A DNA stretch of 64,000 nucleotides from NCBI RefSeq assembly GCF_000717915.1, contig NZ_JOCX01000012.1, positions 62,001-126,000 on the forward strand. Direction: 5' to 3'. Shown piece by piece: positions 46,830 to 54,969 of the stretch; position 1 is the first letter of the stretch, and each line of letters opens with the position of its first letter. The position numbers were made by a program, and so were the translations under genes. The notes below the pieces were generated by a model. The model was not told the origin of the DNA. It saw only the letters and a list, made by a program, of their open reading frames with translations, and did no database searches. The stretch is from Streptomyces sp. NRRL S-244. Lineage in GTDB: Bacteria; Actinomycetota; Actinomycetes; Streptomycetales; Streptomycetaceae.

Positions 46830-46941
46830 GTGTCCCCCCGGATCCTCGAACTCCCGTGTCCTGCAAGCCCATTGTCGGTCACGGGCCATCGCTCCGCGGC
46901 CGGTCGGCGGAATCGGCGACCCACGAGTCCTTCCCCCTTCT

Positions 46942-46955
46942 TGGAACACGTTCTA
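46942..46955. promoter_or_regulatory. KstR-like operator upstream of an acyl-CoA dehydrogenase
   Basis: TGGAACACGTTCTA fits the KstR consensus TnnAACnnGTTnnA at every fixed position. It lies 55 bases before the acyl-CoA dehydrogenase start. KstR is the TetR repressor of sterol catabolism in mycobacteria and rhodococci. A related TetR protein would have to be encoded elsewhere in this genome. Confidence 0.5.
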
Positions 46956-47010
46956 CTCTGTGCGCCGCCACCACAGCGACCGGCTGGACCGCGAGACACC
47001 CGGAGGGGCC

Positions 47011-48201
47011 GTGCACCTCGAATACACGCCTGAGCAGCAGCAGTTGCGCACCGAGCTGCGCGCCTACTTCGCCGAGCTGGTGCCGGAGGACGTCTACGCC
47101 CGCTACGAGGACCCCGCCGCCCAGAAGCGCTTCTACCGGGAGACCATCCGCAAGCTCGGCGCCGACGGCTGGCTCGGGGTCGGCTGGCCCAAGGAGTACG
47201 GCGGCCGCGGGATGTCGCCCATGGACCAGTTCATCTTCTTCGACGAGGCCGCGCAGGCCGTCGTACCGCTGCCGCTGATGGCGCTCAACACCGTCGGCCC
47301 CACGATCATGCAGTTCGGCACCGACGAGCAGAAGTCGTACTTCCTCCCGCGCATCCTCTCCGGCGAGATCGACTTCGCCATCGGCTACAGCGAGCCGGAC
47401 GCCGGTACGGACCTCGCCGCCCTCAAGTGCAAGGCGGTCCGCGAGGGCGACGAGGAGACCGGCACGTACGTGGTCAACGGGCAGAAGATCTGGACCACGA
47501 ACGGGGACACCGCCGACTGGGTCTGGCTCGCGGTCCGCACCGACCCGGACGCCCCGGCGCACAAGGGCATCACCATGCTCCTCGTACCGACCGCCGACCC
47601 CGGCTACTCCTGCACCCTGATCAACACCCTCGCCTCGCACGACACCACGGCCAGCTACTACGAGGACATCCGGGTCCCCGCGAGCCGCCGCGTCGGCCAG
47701 GAGAACAAGGGCTGGCGCCTGATCACCAACCAGCTCAACCACGAACGCGTCACCCTCGCCGCCCACGGCACCATGGCCATCCGGGCCCTGCACGACGTCC
47801 AGCGCTGGGCCGCGGAGACCAAGCTCGCCGACGGCCGCCGCGTCATCGACCTCTCCTGGGTCCGCGGCCGCCTCGCCCGCACCCACGTCCGCCTCGACGC
47901 GATGAAGCTGCTCAACTGGCAGATGGTCAACGCCGTCCAGGACGGCACCCTGACCCCGCAGGACGCCTCCGCCGTCAAGGTGTACGGCTCCGAGGCCCGC
48001 AGGGACGCGTACGCCTGGCTGATGGAGGTCGTCGGCGCGGCCGGCTCCCTCAAGGACGGCTCCGCGGGCGCGGTCCTGCACGGCGAACTCGAACGCGGCT
48101 ACCGCAGCGCGGTCATCTTCACCTTCGGCGGTGGCAACAACGAGATCCAGCGCGAGATCATCTCCTGGATCGGCCTGGGCATGCCCCGAGTCCGCCGCTG
48201 A
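47011..48201 (+). CDS. Acyl-CoA dehydrogenase
   Basis: A 396-residue flavoprotein with the acyl-CoA dehydrogenase fold: N-terminal helices (EYTPEQQQLRTELRAYFAEL), the substrate/FAD strand GYSEPDAGTDLA, GQKIWTTNGD, and the C-terminal FTFGGGNNEIQREIISW. GGAGGGG is 3 bases before the GTG. It resembles FadE proteins from steroid or branched-chain acyl-CoA degradation, which fits the KstR-like box upstream. There are no other beta-oxidation genes next to it. Confidence 0.92.
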   Translation: MHLEYTPEQQQLRTELRAYFAELVPEDVYARYEDPAAQKRFYRETIRKLGADGWLGVGWPKEYGGRGMSPMDQFIFFDEAAQAVVPLPLMALNTVGPTIMQFGTDEQKSYFLPRILSGEIDFAIGYSEPDAGTDLAALKCKAVREGDEETGTYVVNGQKIWTTNGDTADWVWLAVRTDPDAPAHKGITMLLVPTADPGYSCTLINTLASHDTTASYYEDIRVPASRRVGQENKGWRLITNQLNHERVTLAAHGTMAIRALHDVQRWAAETKLADGRRVIDLSWVRGRLARTHVRLDAMKLLNWQMVNAVQDGTLTPQDASAVKVYGSEARRDAYAWLMEVVGAAGSLKDGSAGAVLHGELERGYRSAVIFTFGGGNNEIQREIISWIGLGMPRVRR

Positions 48202-48249
48202 ACGTCGCGACGGGGAACCGTGGCCGGTGCGGGGGAAGGACAGTCGGCG

Positions 48250-49191
48250 TCAAGGTCGGGGATCGATCCCGCTCCGGTCGGTCGCCGGCGCGGCCGGGGG
48301 CAGCGGTTCGCGGGCTGCGTGCCAGGCGGCCGGAAGGGCGGCGACGCCCGTGCGGGCGGCGATGACCCCGCCCGCGATGGCGCACGTGGTGTCGATGTCG
48401 CCGCGCCCGGCGACGGTGGACCACAGGCCCTCGTGCAGGTCGTCGAGGTGTCCCGCCGCGCACCAGAGCGCGTAGGGGACGGTGTCGGGTCCGGACATCC
48501 GGTAGCCGGAGCCCAGTACCTCCGCGGCGTGCCGGACCGAGGTGTGCTCCGGCATCCGGGCCGCGATCCGCACCCCGGACCGGACGTCGCCGACGGGGAG
48601 CCGTTCGGCGACGGCCCGGAGGAAGTCCGGCCGCGCCGGGGCGGCGCCGCCCCGGCTGCGGGTGGCCAGCGCCGCGGCCACGGCGACCGCCACCGCCGCG
48701 GTGACGGCCTCCGGGTGGTGGTGTGAGACCGCGCCCTGCCTGGCGGCCTGCTCGGCGACGGTGTCGAGGTCTGCGGCGTGCCAGGCGCCGAGCGGGGCGA
48801 CGCGCATGGCCGCGCCGTTGCCCCAGGAGCCCTGGCCGCCGAACTGACCGGTGACCACCTCCGGCCAGGGCTCGCCCGCGCCGATCCGGCGGAGCACGTC
48901 GTGCATCGAGGCCCCGTAGCCGCGGTGCGTGTCCTCGGCGTAGGCCTCGGCGAGGCGAAGGGCGAGGCGGTCCTGGTCGACGGTGCCGCCGCCCTCGGCG
49001 AGTTCCCGGACGAGAACGAGGGCTTGGGCGGTGTCGTCGCTCCACCGCCACAGCGGCTCGGGGGGCAGGATCCGCGCTTCCAAGGCCGCTGGGCCCTCGC
49101 GGCGCAGGATGCCGAACCAGCGGTCACCGAAGGCGTCACCGAAGGCGAGGCCGGACAGCGAGTCCAGGGCAGCGGTAGGCAGGTTGATCAT
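48250..49191 (-). CDS. ADP-ribosylglycohydrolase family protein
   Basis: A 313-residue DraG/ARH-like hydrolase. The magnesium-binding pattern is seen in GLAFGDAFGDRWFG, WRWSDDTAQALVL, and near the end GRGDIDTTCAIAGGVIAARTG. Such enzymes remove ADP-ribose from proteins or small molecules. It lies alone between the acyl-CoA dehydrogenase and a deiminase terminator. The ribosome site before the ATG at 49191 is weak. Confidence 0.9.
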   Translation of the reverse strand: MINLPTAALDSLSGLAFGDAFGDRWFGILRREGPAALEARILPPEPLWRWSDDTAQALVLVRELAEGGGTVDQDRLALRLAEAYAEDTHRGYGASMHDVLRRIGAGEPWPEVVTGQFGGQGSWGNGAAMRVAPLGAWHAADLDTVAEQAARQGAVSHHHPEAVTAAVAVAVAAALATRSRGGAAPARPDFLRAVAERLPVGDVRSGVRIAARMPEHTSVRHAAEVLGSGYRMSGPDTVPYALWCAAGHLDDLHEGLWSTVAGRGDIDTTCAIAGGVIAARTGVAALPAAWHAAREPLPPAAPATDRSGIDPRP

Positions 49192-49208
49192 CGGAGCAGT
49201 ATCACAAG

Positions 49209-49253
49209 GCGGGGGCGCCCCGGCGAAGGAAGTTTTCACCGGGGCGCCCCCGC
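49209..49253 (-). terminator. Strong 15-bp hairpin after the first deiminase gene
   Basis: The 15 bases at 49209-49223 and those at 49239-49253 are perfect reverse complements, enclosing a 15-base loop that itself has a GAA/TTC pair. It lies 21 bases after the deiminase stop on the minus strand and separates it from the ADP-ribosylglycohydrolase gene. Confidence 0.8.
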
Positions 49254-49273
49254 GTTCCGTGCGGTGGGTGTGG

Positions 49274-50452
49274 TTACGGGGCGGGCTGCTGCTGGGTGAC
49301 GCAGTGGATGCCGCCGCCGCCCGCGCCGAGGCTGTCGATGTTGAGCTGCTCGACCGTGCGGCCCGGGAAGAGGCGCTGGAGGGTGGACTTGGCCCCGGCG
49401 TCGGCGCGCGAGTCGCCGAACTGCGGGGCTATGACCGCCCCGTTGCACACGTAGTAGTTGGCGTACGCGCCCACGAAGTTCGGGTCGGTGGACCGGATCA
49501 GGTTGTAGTCGGGGCCCTGGAGCTTGGTGACCGAGATGGGGTTGCCCTGGGCGCCGGTGGAGGTGGAGAGGATCTGGTACTGCTGGCGCGCGTCGTTCGA
49601 CCAGGGGTCGGTGTCGCCCGCCAGCGGCATCTGGACCAGCCCCTGGCCGGGGGCCAGGAAGCGGGAGGTCGCGTCGACGTGGTCGTCGGTGATGTCCCGG
49701 CCGAGGACGCCCTTGAACCAGATCACCTTGGAGGCGCCGAAGGCGGCGCACATCGCCGCCTCGATCTGTGACTGCGTCAGGCTGGGGTTGCGGTCCGGGT
49801 TGATGATGCTGCTGCGGGTGGCCATGAGGGTGCCGGCGCCGTCCGTCTCCACCGCGCCGCCCTCGCCCACGAAGGCGGCGGTGGTGAACGGGACCCCGAC
49901 GTAGGCCGCGATCCGCCCGGCGACCAGGGAGTCCTTGGCGTGGGTCTGCTGGTTGCCCCAGCCGTTGAAGTTCAGGCCGACCGTGTCGAGTCCGCCCGCG
50001 CCGTTCGTACGGAACACCGGTCCGCTGTCGCGCATCCAGCAGTCGTCGACGGGGATCGAGCCGATCACCGTGACGGCCGGTCCGCAGGCGCTCTTCGCCT
50101 TCGAGACGCTCGCCGGGTTGGCGCACATGACGACCGGCTCGTACGTGGCGATGGTCTTGGCGATGAGAGCGATGTTGGCCTGGACGCCCGCCAGCTTCCG
50201 CCCCCAGATGGCCGAGCTGTCCGGCCATGCCATCCAGGTACGGGTGTGCCGGACGGTGTCGAGCGGGACCGTGAACCCGCCGGCGGCCGCCGTCCTCCCC
50301 GAGGGGCGGGCGGCTGCGAAGGCCTCGCCGCCCGCGGCCGTCAGTGCGGCGCCGGCGGCCGCGAGACCTGCCGCCGTCAGGAAGCCTCGCCTGTCCAGGG
50401 TCCGTCGCGGCGTTCTGCCGGCCGGGTCCTGGGGTGCAGCGTGATCGTTCAT
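49274..50452 (-). CDS. Tat-exported agmatine/peptidyl-arginine deiminase family protein (paralogue 1)
   Basis: A 392-residue PAD_porph/AguA-family protein. The N-terminus has a twin-arginine signal: LDRRGFLTAAGLAAAG with a following hydrophobic stretch and an AFAAA cleavage region, so it acts outside the cytoplasm. Family motifs are CWMRDSGPVF, VGEGGAVETDG, DDHVDATSRF and the nucleophile Cys in GGGGIHCVTQQ. Known members deiminate agmatine, or arginine in peptides, releasing ammonia. A divergent TetR gene and a perfect palindrome over the -35 region suggest dedicated control. Confidence 0.88.
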   Translation of the reverse strand: MNDHAAPQDPAGRTPRRTLDRRGFLTAAGLAAAGAALTAAGGEAFAAARPSGRTAAAGGFTVPLDTVRHTRTWMAWPDSSAIWGRKLAGVQANIALIAKTIATYEPVVMCANPASVSKAKSACGPAVTVIGSIPVDDCWMRDSGPVFRTNGAGGLDTVGLNFNGWGNQQTHAKDSLVAGRIAAYVGVPFTTAAFVGEGGAVETDGAGTLMATRSSIINPDRNPSLTQSQIEAAMCAAFGASKVIWFKGVLGRDITDDHVDATSRFLAPGQGLVQMPLAGDTDPWSNDARQQYQILSTSTGAQGNPISVTKLQGPDYNLIRSTDPNFVGAYANYYVCNGAVIAPQFGDSRADAGAKSTLQRLFPGRTVEQLNIDSLGAGGGGIHCVTQQQPAP

Positions 50453-50511
50453 CACTGTTCTCCGATCAGCCAGGGGTGGATCGCTCCACCGATTGGCCCG
50501 GAACGTATTAC

Positions 50512-50529
50512 TGACCGAGCGCTCGGTCA
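50512..50529. promoter_or_regulatory. Perfect 18-bp TetR-type operator over the deiminase promoter
   Basis: TGACCGAGCGCTCGGTCA is a perfect palindrome. On the minus strand it starts inside a TTGACC -35 element; a TACGTT -10 follows 17 bases later. A repressor bound here would block the deiminase promoter. The divergent TetR gene, 99 bases away, is the obvious candidate. Confidence 0.75.
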
Positions 50530-50627
50530 ATAATTCATGCAGCCTCAACGAGCTTGTTCTGAAGGGGAGTTCGGGGTGCTTGATCGTTCTCCCGGTGTGG
50601 TGGACGCGGGGTCGTTAGAGTGACGCC

Positions 50628-51299
50628 GTGGCAGCAGAACTGGCAGCACAAGCCGAGGACGGGCGGCGGCCGTCCCCTCCGTCCCGCACCGCCCGTACCA
50701 CCCGCACCTCCCGTACCTCCGCCAAGGGCGAGCAGACGCGCGCGCGGCTGATCGCCGCCGCCCGTACCCTGCTGGCCGGCGAGGGATTCGCCCGGTTCAG
50801 CACCCGCAACGTCGCCGCGCTCTGCGGGATCTCGCACGGGATGTGCCACTACCACTTCCAGGACCGCACCGACCTGATCGTGGCCGTGGTGGCGGACATC
50901 GGGCCCGAGTGGATCGGCCCGATGGAGCTCGCGGTCGACCGCCCCGGCTCCTTCGCCGAGCGCGCCGAGCGCGTGATCGGACTGCTCACGCAGCCCGAGG
51001 GCCCGGACCTCTCACGCCTGCACTCCGCCCTCCACTGGTTCGCGCTGAACGACGACCGGGTCCGGGCCGCGGTGGACGCGGAGTACCGGCGCTGGCGCGA
51101 GTGCTTCGTCCGGCTGTTCCAGGTGCTGGCGGACGAGCACGCCGGCGCCTTCGACCCCGTTCCGCCGGGAACGGCGCTGGCCGCCGCCGCCGACGGGCTC
51201 GCCGCCCTCCAGTCCCTGGACCCCGGCGTCGACCCCGAGGCGACCGTACGCGTCCTCGTCGAGGGCCTCACCGCGGCAGCCGTACGCCGCCGCCCCTGA
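50628..51299 (+). CDS. TetR-family regulator
   Basis: A 223-residue TetR protein with a Thr/Arg-rich N-terminal extension (residues 14-34), the HTH region FARFSTRNVAALCGISHGMCHYHFQDRTDLI, and an all-helical ligand domain. It lacks the operator-helix similarity of the two TetR proteins further right, which fits a different palindrome at 50512. It probably represses the divergent exported deiminase. Confidence 0.9.
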   Translation: MAAELAAQAEDGRRPSPPSRTARTTRTSRTSAKGEQTRARLIAAARTLLAGEGFARFSTRNVAALCGISHGMCHYHFQDRTDLIVAVVADIGPEWIGPMELAVDRPGSFAERAERVIGLLTQPEGPDLSRLHSALHWFALNDDRVRAAVDAEYRRWRECFVRLFQVLADEHAGAFDPVPPGTALAAAADGLAALQSLDPGVDPEATVRVLVEGLTAAAVRRRP

Positions 51300-51315
51300 G
51301 CCGCGCCGCCCGCCC

Positions 51316-52125
51316 CTAGAGGGCGCGCCGCGCCGCCGCGATGCCCTGCGGATCCCAGCCCGGCCGGGGGACGGACTCCAACAGCAGCCGGGTGTACGGA
51401 TGCTCCGGCGCGGCGAGGACCTGGGCGGTCGGGCCCGCCTCGACGATCCGGCCGTGCCGCATGACGACGACGTCGTCGGTGACACAGCGCACGACGCCGA
51501 GGTCGTGGGTGATGAACAGGTAGCCGATTCCCGTCTGTTCACGGATGTCGGCGAGCAGGTTCAGGATCTGCGCCTGTACGGACACGTCCAGCGCGGCCAC
51601 CGCCTCGTCGAGCACCAGGACGGCGGGCTCCACCGCCAGCGCCCGGGCGATCGCGACGCGCTGGCGCTGCCCGCCCGACAGCTGCCGCGGCAGGGCGTCC
51701 GCCTCCCGGGCCCCCAGACCCACCTGGTCGAGCAACTCGGCGATGCGCCGGCCGTGGTCGGCGTCGGGGAAGTGCAGCCGCAGGGTTTCGCGGAGCGCCC
51801 CGCCCACGGACGTGCGCGGGTCCAGGGAGAGGAACGGGTCCTGGAAGACCATCTGCACCTCCCGGGCCCGCGCGAGGCGTTGCGCCTTGCCGCGCACGCG
51901 ATCGCCCCGATCCCGATCCCGATCCCGGCCGTGGACGCGGACCTGACCGGAGTCCGCCCGCTCCAGCCCCACGACGATCCGGGCGGTGGTCGTCTTCCCC
52001 GAGCCCGATTCGCCGACGATGCCGAGCGAGCCGCCCTCGGCCAGCCGGAACGAGACGTCGTCCACCGCCTGGACGGGCCCGTACGCCCGGTGCAGGCCGA
52101 CGGCCTCCAGCACGGTCTTCCTCAT
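51316..52125 (-). CDS. Oligopeptide-type ABC transporter ATP-binding protein (DppF/OppF-like)
   Basis: A 269-residue ABC ATPase: Walker A GESGSGKTT, signature LSGGQRQR, Walker B LVLDEAVAALD and the switch His in FITHDLG. It is the last gene of a five-gene importer; its start overlaps the dppD-like stop by 4 bases. The Walker B flank reads DEAVAALDVS, slightly off the usual DEPTSALD. Confidence 0.93.
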   Translation of the reverse strand: MRKTVLEAVGLHRAYGPVQAVDDVSFRLAEGGSLGIVGESGSGKTTTARIVVGLERADSGQVRVHGRDRDRDRGDRVRGKAQRLARAREVQMVFQDPFLSLDPRTSVGGALRETLRLHFPDADHGRRIAELLDQVGLGAREADALPRQLSGGQRQRVAIARALAVEPAVLVLDEAVAALDVSVQAQILNLLADIREQTGIGYLFITHDLGVVRCVTDDVVVMRHGRIVEAGPTAQVLAAPEHPYTRLLLESVPRPGWDPQGIAAARRAL

Positions 52126-53159
52126 CGGTGGCTCTCCTTCCGGGCGGGGGACCGGTCCTGCTCGGCCGGCGAAAGAACGCCGCGGACCCGGTCACTGTGG
52201 TGGCACGAGGCAAGATGACCAGCCGCACCCGCTCCACCCGCCCCGCCCTCCGCGAGCGGCAGCAGGGCCGGCGCCTCGCGCCCGCACAGGTCGGTCGCGT
52301 ACGTGCAGCGCGCCGCGAACGGGCACCCCACCACCTCCTCGCGCAGGCTCGGCGGCCGGCCCTCGATCGCGGCGAGCCGGCCCCGCGGCGCGTCCAGCCG
52401 CGGTGTCGAATCGAGGAGCGCGGCCGTGTACGGGTGGCGCGGCCGCGCGAACAGCTCCTCGGCGGGGCCCGTTTCCACGATCCGGCCCGCGTACATCACG
52501 TACACGCGGTCGCTGATGGCCGCGGCGAGCCCGAGGTCGTGGGTGACGAACAGCAGCCCGGTGCCGAAGCTCTCGCGCAGCTCGCCGAGGAGCGCCACCA
52601 CCTCCGCCTGCGTCGTGACGTCCAGGGCGGTGGTGGGTTCGTCGGCGAGGATCAGCGCCGGGTCGCCCATCAACGCGGCCGCGATCATGACCCGTTGCAG
52701 CATGCCGCCGGAGAGCTGTCCCGGGTACTTCCGCAGCGCGGCCGCCGAGAGGCCGACGGCCTCCAGTATCTGCACCGCCCGCGCCTGCGCCGCCTCCTTC
52801 TTCATCCGGGCGTTCAGGCGCAGGCTCTCGGTGAGGAAGTCACCGACGCGGCGCATGGGGTTGATGGCGGCCCGGGGGTCCTGGAAGATCATGGCCGCCG
52901 TGCTCGTCCGCAGGAGCCGCAGCTGCCCGGCGGTCATCGTCAGGACGTCGTCGCCGACGACCCGCACCGCCCCCTGCGCCTCCGCGCCCGCCGGCAGCAG
53001 GCCGAGCACGCTGCGGGAGGTGAGGGTCTTGCCGGAGCCGGATTCGCCGACCAGGGCCACGGTCTCCCGGGCGGCGACGGTGAGGTCGACGCCGTCGAGG
53101 ACGGGCCGGGCACTGTCCGGCAGCCGCAGCCGCAGCGACCGGATCTCGAGGGTGTTCAT
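52122..53159 (-). CDS. Oligopeptide-type ABC transporter ATP-binding protein (DppD/OppD-like)
   Basis: A 345-residue ABC ATPase with Walker A GESGSGKTL, signature LSGGMLQR, Walker B LILADEPTTALD and FVTHDLG. The C-terminal oligopeptide-transporter extension has the Cys pattern CPFAARCTYATDLC, which in this family holds an iron-sulfur cluster or metal. It overlaps both neighbours by 4 bases. Confidence 0.95.
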   Translation of the reverse strand: MNTLEIRSLRLRLPDSARPVLDGVDLTVAARETVALVGESGSGKTLTSRSVLGLLPAGAEAQGAVRVVGDDVLTMTAGQLRLLRTSTAAMIFQDPRAAINPMRRVGDFLTESLRLNARMKKEAAQARAVQILEAVGLSAAALRKYPGQLSGGMLQRVMIAAALMGDPALILADEPTTALDVTTQAEVVALLGELRESFGTGLLFVTHDLGLAAAISDRVYVMYAGRIVETGPAEELFARPRHPYTAALLDSTPRLDAPRGRLAAIEGRPPSLREEVVGCPFAARCTYATDLCGREAPALLPLAEGGAGGAGAAGHLASCHHSDRVRGVLSPAEQDRSPARKESHR

Positions 53160-54013
53160 CGGTCCCTCCTGGCGACCTTGTCGGCCTGGCGCTCGCCGAC
53201 GACGTTGAAGGCGACCACGGTCAGGACGATGGCCGCGCACGGCACGATCGCCGAGAGCGGGTAGCCGGACTGGATGGCGGTCTTGCCGTCGAAGACCATC
53301 CGGCCCCAGTCGGGCGTCAGGGCGGGTACGCCCAGGCCGAGGAAGGAGAGGCCGGCCAGGTCGATCAGGGCGTAGCCGAAGTTGACCGTGGACTGGGCGA
53401 GGACGACCGGGGCGACCCCGGGTACGACGTGCCGCAGGCAGATCTGCAGCCCGGAGTGGCCCTGCACCCGGTAGGCCTCCACGTACGGCCGCATCCGTTC
53501 GGCGAGGACGAGGGAGCGGGTGAGCCGGCTGACGTACGGGAGGTACGCGATCGCCAGCGCGATGACCGGCGCCAGCAGCCCCTCCCCGTAGACCGACACG
53601 ATCAGGATGGCCAGCAGCATGCCGGGGAAGGCGAAGACGAGCTCGGTGCTGCGGGACAAGGCGGAGTCCAGCCAGCCGCCCCGCCAGGCCGCGGCCGTCC
53701 CGATGGCGACCCCGGCCAGGGTGGAGAAGGTCACCACCCCGAGCGGGCCGAGCAGGGAGGTACGGGCGCCCAGGACCAGCCGGGACAGCGTGTCGCGGCC
53801 GGAGGCGTCGACCCCCAGGAGGTGCTCGGCGGACGGCCCGGCCAGGGCGTTGCCCAGGTCGACGGCGTTCGGATCGTACGGGGCGATCCAGGGGGCGAGC
53901 AGGGCGGTGAGCACGACCAGGGCGACGAAGCCCAGGCAGAGCGCGGACAGGGGCGCGCGGGAGCTCCGGAGCCGGGCGAGGCCGGGCCGGCGCAGCAGGG
54001 CGGTGGCGCTCAT
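53156..54013 (-). CDS. ABC transporter permease (DppC/OppC-like)
   Basis: A 285-residue inner-membrane permease with about six membrane segments and the ATPase-contact (EAA) loop EAYRVQGHSGLQICLRHVVPG. The N-terminal segment ends in APWIAPYDPNAVDLGNALAGPSAEHLLGVD, typical of OppC proteins (only the type is cited). It forms a heterodimer with the DppB-like protein. Confidence 0.93.
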   Translation of the reverse strand: MSATALLRRPGLARLRSSRAPLSALCLGFVALVVLTALLAPWIAPYDPNAVDLGNALAGPSAEHLLGVDASGRDTLSRLVLGARTSLLGPLGVVTFSTLAGVAIGTAAAWRGGWLDSALSRSTELVFAFPGMLLAILIVSVYGEGLLAPVIALAIAYLPYVSRLTRSLVLAERMRPYVEAYRVQGHSGLQICLRHVVPGVAPVVLAQSTVNFGYALIDLAGLSFLGLGVPALTPDWGRMVFDGKTAIQSGYPLSAIVPCAAIVLTVVAFNVVGERQADKVARRDR

Positions 54014-54969
54014 GCGGCCTGCTTCCGGGGGCCGAGGGCGACCCGGGGGTCGACCAGCGGATGGAGCAGGTCGACGAAGAGGTTCACGGTCATGAACAGG
54101 GCGACCATGATGAGGGAGATGGCCTGCACCGTGGGGAAGTCCTTGGTGGTGGTGGACAGTTCGAGGAGCTGGCCGATGCCGCCCACGCTGAACGCGGACT
54201 CGACCAGGACGGTGGTGACCAGCAGGGTGGATACGATCAGCCCGCCGGTGGTGAGCACGGTGCCCAGGGCGTTGCGGAACACGTGCCGCCGGACCACGAG
54301 GTGTTCGGCGACCCCGCGGCTGCGGGCGACGGTGACGTGCTCCTGGCCGAGGACTTCGAGCATCGCGGCCCGGGTGACGCGGGCGAGCATCCCGATCAGG
54401 TAGAGGGCCAGTGCGACGGCGGGCAGCGTCAGGTGCCACAGCATCTGGCCGATGCCCTCGCCCGTGCCCCCGGTGGGGAACCAGTGCAGTTTCACCGCGA
54501 ACAGGCCCTGGAGCAGCACCGCGGCCACGAACGACGGGGTGCCGATCGCGAAGGTGGTGGTGACGAGGATGGTCGAATCGGCGGCGCCGCCGCGGACCGC
54601 GCCGATCCAGCCCAGCAGCAGGCCGGCGGCGAGGACCAGTACGAGGGCCATGGCGATCAGCACCAGGGTGCTGGGCAGCCGGTCCGCCAGCAGCCGGGAC
54701 ACGTCGGTGCGGTACGTGATCGAGCGCCCGAAGTCGCCCTGCACCACCTGGCCGAGCCAGCGCACGTACTGCACCGCGAACGGATCGTCCAGGTGGTACT
54801 GCGCGTTGATCGCCCGCAGCGCCTCCGGGGAGGCCGACCGCCCGGCGAGCAGGAAGCTCGCCGGATTGCCGGGCGCCAGGTACATCGCGCCGAAGATGAC
54901 GAAGGAGGCGCCGAACAGGGTGGCCGCCATCTCGGCCAGCCGGCGTACGGCGAATCTCAGGAAACTCAT
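54010..54969 (-). CDS. ABC transporter permease (DppB/OppB-like)
   Basis: A 319-residue permease with six membrane segments, opening FAVRRLAEMAATLFGASFV and having the EAA-type loop TVARSRGVAEHLVVRRHVFRNAL in part. The large extracytoplasmic loop with PGNPASFLLAGRSASPEAL is typical of DppB. Its start overlaps the binding-protein stop by 4 bases. Confidence 0.93.
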   Translation of the reverse strand: MSFLRFAVRRLAEMAATLFGASFVIFGAMYLAPGNPASFLLAGRSASPEALRAINAQYHLDDPFAVQYVRWLGQVVQGDFGRSITYRTDVSRLLADRLPSTLVLIAMALVLVLAAGLLLGWIGAVRGGAADSTILVTTTFAIGTPSFVAAVLLQGLFAVKLHWFPTGGTGEGIGQMLWHLTLPAVALALYLIGMLARVTRAAMLEVLGQEHVTVARSRGVAEHLVVRRHVFRNALGTVLTTGGLIVSTLLVTTVLVESAFSVGGIGQLLELSTTTKDFPTVQAISLIMVALFMTVNLFVDLLHPLVDPRVALGPRKQAA

